A DNA stretch of 8,001 nt, taken from SG8-4 sp964562575 (lineage in GTDB: Bacteria; Planctomycetota; Phycisphaerae; Sedimentisphaerales; Anaerobacaceae). Location: contig CAZLTY010000203.1 of NCBI GenBank assembly GCA_964562575.1, positions 1 to 8,001 on the forward strand. Direction: 5' to 3'. Under the pieces are notes generated by a model, which saw only the letters and a program-made list of their open reading frames with translations, did no database searches and had not been told where the DNA came from. Below are positions 1 through 5,172 of the stretch, piece by piece. The first letter of the stretch is position 1. Every line of letters starts with the position of its first letter. The position numbers and the translations under genes were made by a program.

Positions 1-568
1 TCCTGATGATCCTGGCAGACTGTGCAATCGAAGAAAAGGGGCCCTTATTTTCCCATGCAATCGCCGGCAACGCCAGAAACACCGCCATTCTGATTGCATC
101 CTGAATTCTGTTGAGTATGAAGTCTGATCCTCCTGGCCTTCCCTTTCTCTTTCTTAATATACATTTGAGAGTCGAAATCAAAAGCCACAAAGCCGCCCAA
201 ACTGCGGCAAGGGGAATAATTTTCAGCAAATCCAGTATGACCGCTTCCTTCAGTGCTTTGGAAAAAGAAATCTTCTGTCCTGATTCCATCTGCTGCATGA
301 ACTCAAGCATCATAATGTTTGCAATACATATTATGAGTGAAATAAGAAAGACATGACAGTAGACACACAAAAGTACTGAACGCGGTGAAGGCTCCGTCTC
401 GGAACGATGCCACCCTGCATACAGAAAATACCATACGCACACATTAATTGTCGTGACGGCTACCCAGCTTAGGAAAATCGGAGCAAGAAGGACCGGCTTG
501 TGACGGAGCACCCTTAGCGAGTTTTTGAATAAGTACCAACCTTCAACAACGCTTTCCGAAAATGCCAT
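1..568 (-). CDS. Multi-pass membrane protein of unknown function, 3' end beyond the window
   Basis: An open frame runs from an ATG at 568 leftward off the edge with no stop: 189 codons are visible, beginning MAFSESVVEGWYLFKNSLRV. An AAAGAGGA ribosome-binding site at 583-576 sits 7 bases before the ATG and supports this start. Hydrophobic segments lie at about residues 26-50, 65-87, 113-137 and 158-171. The third is followed by a very basic loop (residues 139-145, RKRKGRP), which by the positive-inside rule would be cytoplasmic. The visible end contains a Pro-Ala-Ile-Ala-Trp-Glu segment (168-173) followed by an amphipathic stretch. From memory this recalls the DUF6159-like multi-spanning proteins, but I could not check it. 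It starts 13 bases after the pseudopilin stop, so it is probably the last visible gene of that operon. The DNA is AT-richer than its neighbours, with many ATA, TTA, AGA and AGG codons. No function can be assigned. Confidence 0.8.
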   Translation of the reverse strand, partial: MAFSESVVEGWYLFKNSLRVLRHKPVLLAPIFLSWVAVTTINVCVWYFLYAGWHRSETEPSPRSVLLCVYCHVFLISLIICIANIMMLEFMQQMESGQKISFSKALKEAVILDLLKIIPLAAVWAALWLLISTLKCILRKRKGRPGGSDFILNRIQDAIRMAVFLALPAIAWENKGPFSSIAQSARIIR

Positions 569-581
569 TCTCTGATCCTCT

Positions 582-1436
582 TTATTGGCTTTCACGCCTC
601 CTTACGTTCCATGGGATCGTCACAGGCAGAGTTGTCGGCGTAGTCTGTATCCCATAGTAATCCTTGAATTTTCTCATCCAGTCGGGCCAGCTTGTCGGCT
701 GGGCGCCGCCGGCTTTTGTCCAGGGGCCGTTGGTGTCGAACTGGCGATGCCACTTGAGTTTCCACAGCTCCTTGATCCCGACTTTTCTGACGGAGAAGTT
801 AAGGAAGACCATGTTTGTAACCCCGTCGTGGCGGTCGATGCAGAATCGCTGCATGCAGACAGGCCCGGCGTTCTGTGTCTGGCCGTGGTAGTCGGGAGGC
901 GCGTTCGTGTGGCGCGGGTGGCCTCCGAGATAGAAGCAGTCCAGGAACAGCGGTATGTTGTCGGCGCCCGCGACGTTGGCGCTCTTCCAGTGGTTCTCGG
1001 CTTCGTACCCCCACAAGGCCGAGCCTCTCGGATGGTAGAGCCAGTTGTTTATGCCGTAGCTTGTGTAGAAGCCATCGCCGCCCGCTACATTGGTGGCTTC
1101 CCAGGCCACGAACGGATTCCGCCCCTGCGCCCAGGTTTTGGTGGCCATCGGGCACCAGCGTATCGCTTCATCCTTGTAATACGGCTCGGCGGCGAACAGC
1201 CAGTGACCGAGTTGCTTGCCGCCGGCGTTGCGAACGCCGTCGGGCAAGGAGCCGTCGTTGTCGCCTGTGTACATTGACCAGATGATGGCCCAGTGGTGCA
1301 GGTTCATCTGGCATGCGGTCGCCTTGGCCTGCTTCTTTACCCGCGAGAGTGCGGGCATCAGTATTGCCAGCAACAGCGCGATGATGGCAATCACGACCAG
1401 AAGTTCAATTAATGTGAAGCCTCTTCGCTGGCCCAT
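582..1436 (-). CDS. Type II secretion-type pseudopilin (prepilin N-terminal methylation domain), Planctomycetota style
   Basis: A 284-residue protein starting at ATG 1436. Residues 1-6 (MGQRRG) are a short basic leader ending in Gly. The class III prepilin motif follows: cleavage after Gly6, new N-terminal Phe7, Glu11 at position +5 of the mature protein, then a hydrophobic helix to about residue 30. A prepilin peptidase should cut and methylate it and the helix should anchor it in the inner membrane or a pseudopilus. The remainder is a soluble Trp-, Gly- and His-rich domain. It includes an RHDG motif (202-205), an SVRKVGIKELWKLKWHRQF block (215-233) and a WPDWMRKFKDY block (250-260). I recognise this C-terminal signature from the large pseudopilin-like families of Planctomycetes, where copies are numerous and mostly uncharacterised. 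The frame stays open to a TTG at 1511, overlapping the permease gene, but that would place 31 residues before the cleavage site; ATG 1436 gives the usual short leader. A near-consensus promoter ends 6 bases before this ATG and no ribosome-binding site is evident. Confidence 0.88.
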   Translation of the reverse strand: MGQRRGFTLIELLVVIAIIALLLAILMPALSRVKKQAKATACQMNLHHWAIIWSMYTGDNDGSLPDGVRNAGGKQLGHWLFAAEPYYKDEAIRWCPMATKTWAQGRNPFVAWEATNVAGGDGFYTSYGINNWLYHPRGSALWGYEAENHWKSANVAGADNIPLFLDCFYLGGHPRHTNAPPDYHGQTQNAGPVCMQRFCIDRHDGVTNMVFLNFSVRKVGIKELWKLKWHRQFDTNGPWTKAGGAQPTSWPDWMRKFKDYYGIQTTPTTLPVTIPWNVRRRESQ

Positions 1437-1442
1437 AACAAG

Positions 1443-1471
1443 ATTATACGCCTTACCAGACCGACGATCAA
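1443..1471 (-). promoter_or_regulatory. Sigma-70-type promoter giving a probably leaderless pseudopilin mRNA
   Basis: On the minus strand TTGATC (1471-1466) is followed by exactly 17 bases and TATAAT (1448-1443), a perfect -10 box at ideal spacing. Transcription would begin around 1437-1436, that is at or within a base of the pseudopilin ATG (1436), leaving no 5' leader. This fits the lack of a ribosome-binding site before that ATG. The element lies in the 59-base gap between permease stop and pseudopilin start, so it could uncouple the pseudopilin from the ABC genes. It is read from sequence only; an AT-rich chance match is possible. Confidence 0.6.
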
Positions 1472-1495
1472 GAAATATGCGTCTGAAGCGGCGCG

Positions 1496-2413
1496 CTACA
1501 AATCGCGCCAATAGAAGCTCAGGGCCGCCAGGAAGACCGACGCCAGGGTTGGCAGGCCGTATCCCAAAATTACGCGCAGCAGCGAGAAATCGTCGAATTT
1601 CTGGCCCTCGAAGAAATCGGGCTTGGCCGCTTTTGGCTCGGACTGACTGCCGGACAAAACGTTGAAGAAGTTGGACATCTGATCGGTGAACGCATAGGCA
1701 TCCTCCGGTTTGGTTTTGTCATTTGTCTCGTCGTCGCTCTGCCGCCAGGGCCGGCGAAGCTGTGTGGAGATCGCCCGGTTCAGGCTGATGGGCGAGAACT
1801 CCTCCAATGAGAAGATGCTCAGGATCAGGCCTATTGGGTACCAGATGAAGATCAGCACGACCACTGCGAGCAGGGGCTTTCGCAGCACAGTCCCGGTGAG
1901 AAATCCAAGTGACACGAGGAAGGTAAGCACGAGTCCCACGATGGCGAGGGAGGTGATAATGCCATAGATTGTCACCGTGTCGGCTGGTACGGGGCGCTTT
2001 GCCAGCATTATCAGAACGATCGCCGGGACTGTCACTACGAGGTAGACTCCCAGCACGAGCGTGATCCGGGCCGACCAGGTGGCGAGCAGATACTCCAGGC
2101 GGCTCACGGGCCGGCTCAGGATTCCATCGGCAAGCGTTTCGGTCTGCGCCCCCGAGACCGGGGTGACACCGAGCACAACGACGACGAGAAACCATGGGAA
2201 GACCAGGTAGGGAAACAGAAGTGACGCGATCAGGGTGCCGTCCTGGAAGTTGGCCCAGTTCGAGCCGGTCAGCAGCAGTGTCAGAAGTGTGGTGGCCCCC
2301 AGCCAGAGACGGACCAGGCGACTTGACCAGAGGGTTCGCATGTCATGCCTGAGAATCGCCAGGTAGGGCATCATTCGCGCGGCGAGCTTTGGAGTCTTAT
2401 CTCTGGAACCCAT
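1496..2413 (-). CDS. ABC-2 type exporter, membrane permease subunit
   Basis: A 305-residue integral membrane protein, the permease partner of the ATPase encoded just upstream. Six hydrophobic segments are visible at about residues 34-50, 61-83, 117-137, 150-174, 180-201 and 279-301. A long polar loop of about 75 residues (202-278) lies between the fifth and sixth. The stretch after the second segment (92-112, containing ETLADGILSRPVSRLEYLL) matches the conserved E-x(n)-SRPVSR-x(n)-LL region typical of ABC-2 permeases, where it contacts the ATPase. The ATG at 2413 lies inside the end of the ATPase gene (17-base overlap) and is preceded by AGAGGA (2427-2422) at 8 bases, so translational coupling is likely; an inner MM at residues 14-15 is a less supported start. 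The substrate cannot be read from sequence: relatives export drugs, lipids, polysaccharides or copper-related cargo (NosFY-like). The stop at 1498-1496 is 59 bases before the pseudopilin ATG. Confidence 0.9.
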   Translation of the reverse strand: MGSRDKTPKLAARMMPYLAILRHDMRTLWSSRLVRLWLGATTLLTLLLTGSNWANFQDGTLIASLLFPYLVFPWFLVVVVLGVTPVSGAQTETLADGILSRPVSRLEYLLATWSARITLVLGVYLVVTVPAIVLIMLAKRPVPADTVTIYGIITSLAIVGLVLTFLVSLGFLTGTVLRKPLLAVVVLIFIWYPIGLILSIFSLEEFSPISLNRAISTQLRRPWRQSDDETNDKTKPEDAYAFTDQMSNFFNVLSGSQSEPKAAKPDFFEGQKFDDFSLLRVILGYGLPTLASVFLAALSFYWRDL

Positions 2414-3362
2414 GGGCTTCGTCCTCTTGCAGCAGTTGCAGATAAGCGTTCTCGGTGGCGTTCTGACCCGAATGGATGGCCTTTAGCGCCAGATTGCTCG
2501 CGTCGATAAGTTTCAGCACCTCTGCCAACCCGCGCGACCGGCTGTAATCGTCGGCGATGCGCACAAGCAATGCGTGGTCGGCGTCGGCGTGTGCGTCGAT
2601 GCCTTTGAGGGCCGTGACTTCTTGAGCCAGGGCCTGGACGTCGTCGGCGGTGCCTTCCAGTTCCAGAGTGAAATCGTGCCGGCACAGCCGCTGCTTCATC
2701 TCCTGCATGGAGCCGGCGAAAATCATGCGTCCCTCGTGCATTACGCCGAGGTGGTCGCAGATCTGATCGATGTCACTGAGTATGTGAGTGGCGACGACCA
2801 CGGTCTTGGTTTTTCCCAGCTCGCGGATCAGATCAAGCGTGAATCGCCTGGCCGCAGGGTCCAGACCGGCGGTGGGTTCGTCCCAGAGCAACAGGGGCGG
2901 GTCGGCGACGAGCGAGGCGGCGATCCCTAACCTGGTGCACATGCCGGTGGAGAAGGTCCGGATTTGTTGATCGGTTGCCCCGAGCAGACCGACGGCACGG
3001 ATCAATGCCGATATCCGCGGCTTGCGAACTTCGCCGGGCAATCGACACAGCCTGCCGAGAAGGTCCAGGTATTCGATGGGGCGCAGGTTGCCCGGCAGCT
3101 TGGGATTCGTGGGCAGATATCCGATCTGAGAACGGACTGCGACGGCGTTGGGACCGCACGGTTTGTCGAACACCGTCGCCCTGCCCGCAGTGGGGCGCTG
3201 CAATCCCAACAGAAGGCGCACGGTAGTCGTCTTGCCCGCGCCGTTGGGGCCCAGCAGTCCGAAGACCGAACCTGAGGGCACCTCCAGGTTCATGTCGTTG
3301 ACTGCGATGAGTCGCTGACCGTAAATCTTCGTAAGACGTTCGGTTTGAATCGCCAGTTCCAT
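2397..3362 (-). CDS. ABC transporter ATP-binding protein (ABC-2 exporter family)
   Basis: A 321-residue ATPase that would power the adjacent permease from the cytoplasmic side. Visible motifs: Walker A GPNGAGKTT (38-46), the ABC signature region as FSTGM (137-141) in place of LSGGQ, Walker B LLLWDEP (157-163), D-loop AGLDP (165-169) and the switch histidine in ATH (His193). The Q-loop segment IGYLPTN (80-86) has Thr where the classical Gln would stand; Gln-less Q-loops and S-x-G-M signatures are common in this drug- and polysaccharide-export subfamily, so the enzyme should be active. Residues 215-321 form the usual C-terminal extension. ATG 3362 has AGGTGA (3376-3371) 8 bases upstream. The last codons overlap the permease start. 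The gene follows thrC by 84 bases with no terminator seen; a possible promoter of its own lies in that gap. Confidence 0.93.
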   Translation of the reverse strand: MELAIQTERLTKIYGQRLIAVNDMNLEVPSGSVFGLLGPNGAGKTTTVRLLLGLQRPTAGRATVFDKPCGPNAVAVRSQIGYLPTNPKLPGNLRPIEYLDLLGRLCRLPGEVRKPRISALIRAVGLLGATDQQIRTFSTGMCTRLGIAASLVADPPLLLWDEPTAGLDPAARRFTLDLIRELGKTKTVVVATHILSDIDQICDHLGVMHEGRMIFAGSMQEMKQRLCRHDFTLELEGTADDVQALAQEVTALKGIDAHADADHALLVRIADDYSRSRGLAEVLKLIDASNLALKAIHSGQNATENAYLQLLQEDEAHGFQR

Positions 3363-3404
3363 ACTTCAGATCACCTGTTTATTCTCGATCGGTCCGAAAC
3401 TGTC

Positions 3405-3432
3405 ATTGTAAGGATTTGTCCGCCTAGATCAA
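3405..3432 (-). promoter_or_regulatory. Possible sigma-70 promoter of the ABC exporter operon
   Basis: Minus-strand TTGATC (3432-3427), a 16-base spacer, then TACAAT (3410-3405). A start near 3398 would give a leader of about 36 bases containing the ATPase ribosome-binding site AGGTGA. The -35 half is identical to that of the pseudopilin promoter. The spacer is one base short of ideal and the match is moderate, so chance occurrence cannot be excluded; readthrough from thrC is the alternative. Confidence 0.35.
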
Positions 3433-3446
3433 AGGAATACCGATAC

Positions 3447-4652
3447 TCACAGCTCAGGTAGATCATCGCCCGGCTTGAGTACGGGGACGTCGACGCTTAG
3501 CGTGTCGGTGTATTTGAGTCCGCAACCGGTGTTCAAAAGCAGCACGGTCTCGTCGGATTTGAGCCAGCCGTCATCTGCCAGTTGCGCCGCGGCGCATAGC
3601 GTGGCGGCGCCCTCCGGACAGATGAAGAGTCCTTCTTTGCAGGCAATAGTCTTGACGGCCTTGAGGATATCGGCGTCGGAGACAGCGACTCCGCAGCCGC
3701 CTGTTTCGTAGAGCCCGCGCAGGATGAGAAAATCGCCGATAGCTTTGGGAACGGTCAGGCCGAATGCCACCGTATGGGCGTCGGGCCAGAACTCGGATTC
3801 GGATCTTTTGTCCCGCCAGGCCTTGACAATGGGTGCGCAGCCTTCGGCCTGCACGGCTACCAGGCGGGGCAGTTTCTCTGTGATCCAGCCGATCTCCTGC
3901 AGCTCCTCAAGGGCCTTGTGGATGCCGATGATTCCGACGCCTCCGCCGGTGGGATATACAATCACGTCAGGCAACTTCCAGGCGAACTGCTCGGCGATCT
4001 CCAGTCCCATCGTCTTCTTACCTTCGATTCGGTAGGGTTCTTTCAGAGTGGACACATCGTAGTATCCTCGCTCTGTCACGGCCCGCCCGACAATCCCGCC
4101 TGCATCGCTGATCAATCCGTCCACGAGGTAGAGCTTGGCGCCGGCGACGGCGCATTCGCTGCGGTGGATCACCGGTGCTGAGGTTGGCATCACGACGATG
4201 GACTCGATCCCGGCCCGAGCGCAATACGCCGACCACGCGCCGCCTGCGTTGCCGTTCGTGGGCATGGCGACCGCTTTGACGCCTAATTCCCTGGCCCGAG
4301 AGACACCGACCGCGGCGCCGCGGGCCTTGAAGCTGCCGGTCGGCAGGAGGCCCTCGTCTTTCATGTACAGATTCGACAGACCCAGCTCGGCGCCCAATCG
4401 GTTGAGTCTGAGAAGCGGGGTCATGCCTTCGCCCACAGAGACGATGTTCTCGGATTCTCTTACGGGCAGCAACTCACGGTATCGCCAGAGATCGGCTTTT
4501 CGCGAGACCAGGTCATCTCTGGTCAAACGAGTCTTGACTTGCTCCAAGTCGTAACGCACCAGCAGCGGCGCACCGCACCGGCACAAATTGATCAGTTGCT
4601 CACTTTCATATGTTGCCCCACATCGGGAACACTCTAAATGCGTCACAAACAT
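3447..4652 (-). CDS. thrC: Threonine synthase (PLP-dependent, with N-terminal zinc ribbon)
   Basis: A 401-residue fold-type II PLP enzyme, predicted to convert O-phospho-L-homoserine to L-threonine and phosphate, the last step of threonine synthesis. The N-terminus carries a zinc-ribbon-like Cys set (C8, C11, C24, C26) of the kind seen in many bacterial and archaeal threonine synthases. The PLP lysine is K109 in TGSFKARGA (105-113). TNGNAGG (132-138) would be the substrate/cofactor Asn loop and PTGGGVG (234-240) the phosphate-cup glycine loop. Length is normal for the short class. The lysine is followed by Ala-Arg rather than the Asp-Arg most common in threonine synthases; this variant occurs in relatives, but threonine ammonia-lyase-like or cysteate-synthase-like activity is an alternative. 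ATG 4652 has a strong AAGGAG (4664-4659) at 6 bases. It is divergent from flgE, with 520 bases between. The stop is 84 bases from the ABC ATPase start. Confidence 0.83.
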   Translation of the reverse strand: MFVTHLECSRCGATYESEQLINLCRCGAPLLVRYDLEQVKTRLTRDDLVSRKADLWRYRELLPVRESENIVSVGEGMTPLLRLNRLGAELGLSNLYMKDEGLLPTGSFKARGAAVGVSRARELGVKAVAMPTNGNAGGAWSAYCARAGIESIVVMPTSAPVIHRSECAVAGAKLYLVDGLISDAGGIVGRAVTERGYYDVSTLKEPYRIEGKKTMGLEIAEQFAWKLPDVIVYPTGGGVGIIGIHKALEELQEIGWITEKLPRLVAVQAEGCAPIVKAWRDKRSESEFWPDAHTVAFGLTVPKAIGDFLILRGLYETGGCGVAVSDADILKAVKTIACKEGLFICPEGAATLCAAAQLADDGWLKSDETVLLLNTGCGLKYTDTLSVDVPVLKPGDDLPEL

Positions 4653-4733
4653 CGACGTCTCCTTTTAGCCGTCATGTTGGCTGTATCAACGAAGTAGTCT
4701 AACATAGACAGCGGGACAACGACAGAACTCACC

Positions 4734-4762
4734 CGCCAATCTCGGCCTTTCAAGGATTGGCG
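4734..4762. repeat. Hairpin-forming inverted repeat upstream of thrC
   Basis: CGCCAATC (4734-4741) and its exact complement GATTGGCG (4755-4762) flank a 13-base loop, which itself holds CCTT-TC-AAGG. There is no T-run after either arm, so it is not an intrinsic terminator. In the thrC transcript, if that starts upstream, it would form a leader hairpin about 80 bases before the ATG; as DNA it could be an operator. Confidence 0.5.
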
Positions 4763-4777
4763 TATGATGATGGAATG

Positions 4778-4792
4778 TACCCTTGAAGGGTA
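4778..4792. promoter_or_regulatory. Perfect 15-base palindrome, candidate operator
   Basis: TACCCTT-G-AAGGGTA is a perfect 7+1+7 inverted repeat, the size expected for a dimeric regulator site. It lies 126 bases upstream of the thrC ATG and about 290 upstream of the flgE sigma-54 promoter, so thrC is the likelier target. The regulator is unknown. Confidence 0.4.
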
Positions 4793-4861
4793 GTAAATTC
4801 CCGCGAGTAGAATCATAACCTGCTATTGCAAAGCTGCTTACCCGCGCAAAAACGGGAGTTT

Positions 4862-5005
4862 TCAATCGGGAGCACTATAATTGTTCCGGAAGTCGCCCAG
4901 CAGATTCCGGAAGAGTTTTCCGGTAGGGAGGGAAGATTCGTCCTGTTTGGCCTCTTGCTCGGCGAGCCAGGCAGCCGCATCGGAGGTCTCAATCTTTTTT
5001 TTCGT
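4862..5005 (-). pseudogene. Coding-like remnant or non-AUG small ORF
   Basis: A minus-strand frame ending at TGA (4864-4862) reads as a plausible small polar protein: KKKIETSDAAAWLAEQEAKQ is followed by a segment ending in LFRNLLGDFRNNYSAPD. Third codon positions are mostly G or C, as in the real genes here. The frame is open back to a TAA at 5047-5045 but contains no ATG, GTG or TTG. An ACG (5005-5003) directly before AAA AAA AAG ATT is where an ATG would be expected, giving 47 codons plus stop. No ribosome-binding site is seen before it. It may be a dead gene with a mutated start, a gene broken by a shift in the 8-A run, or non-coding DNA with chance coding character. It overlaps the TTCCGGAA repeats. 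Confidence 0.3.
4884..4925. repeat. Tandem TTCCGGAA palindromes, candidate activator site for the sigma-54 promoter
   Basis: TTCCGGAA occurs at 4884-4891 and 4905-4912, start to start 21 bases (two helical turns), with a degraded third copy TTCCGGTA at 4918-4925. They lie about 170-210 bases upstream of the predicted sigma-54 start at 5094, a usual distance for a bacterial enhancer-binding protein. A competing explanation is the overlapping minus-strand frame, in which both copies encode Phe-Arg-Asn seven codons apart. Confidence 0.35.
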
Positions 5006-5067
5006 GGGCGATAAAGATAGTTTTGCGAAAAGGTTACGTATCGGTTAGTCCGCAAAGAATTTTCGAG

Positions 5068-5083
5068 TGGCACGCTGATTGCT
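5068..5083 (+). promoter_or_regulatory. Sigma-54 (RpoN) promoter of flgE
   Basis: TGGCAC (5068-5073), GCTGA spacer, TTGCT (5079-5083): a full match to the -24/-12 consensus TGGCAC-N5-TTGCW, with the invariant GG and GC doublets 10 bases apart. Transcription should start near 5094, about 79 bases before the flgE ATG. Such promoters need RpoN and an AAA+ activator, and in many flagellated bacteria they drive hook and rod genes, which agrees with the gene that follows. The activator gene is not in the window. Confidence 0.88.
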
Positions 5084-5172
5084 TATTTGTTCGAGTTGTG
5101 GCAAGAATCTGTTCGAGCCGCTTATTCGACGGCCCGAGCTTGTGACGATTTGAAAGTTAAGGAGAAATAGAG

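Larger units (their letters stand above)
4653..5172. other. Divergent intergenic region between thrC and flgE
   Basis: These 520 bases hold no conventional gene on either strand. From left to right I see: the thrC ribosome-binding site, an 8-base-pair hairpin (4734-4762), a 15-base palindrome (4778-4792), a minus-strand coding-like stretch lacking a normal start (4862-5005), two TTCCGGAA palindromes and a half match (4884-4925), an 8-T run (4995-5002), a sigma-54 promoter (5068-5083) and the flgE ribosome-binding site. I did not find a convincing sigma-70 promoter for thrC. Its promoter presumably lies left of about 4800. Confidence 0.7.

Noticed and set aside
585..1277. A 230-codon plus-strand frame opposite the pseudopilin gene
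   Set aside because: The opposite strand encodes a clear pseudopilin; this frame has no motif and is a shadow of its codon bias.
4848..4863. CCCG...CGGG hairpin followed by TTTT
   Set aside because: Only four base pairs with an eight-base loop and a short T-run; too weak to call a terminator.
4965..5002. Possible intrinsic terminator on the plus strand (bulged GAGCC/GGTCTC stem before eight T)
   Set aside because: The stem is short, bulged and four bases away from the T-run, and no plus-strand gene ends upstream that would need it.
4826..5014. A 62-codon plus-strand frame starting at TTG before flgE
   Set aside because: No ribosome-binding site and an unconvincing composition; the opposite strand (4862-5005) reads more like protein.
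4813..5073. An 86-codon minus-strand frame starting at GTG
   Set aside because: It overlaps the sigma-54 promoter, has no ribosome-binding site, and is rich in Arg/Pro/Ser; a different frame of the same strand looks more coding.
5062..5129. Three copies of TTCGAG (5062, 5090, 5112) and one TTCGA around the flgE start site
   Set aside because: Short, unevenly spaced (28 and 22 bases) and straddling the promoter and leader; no clear role and likely chance.
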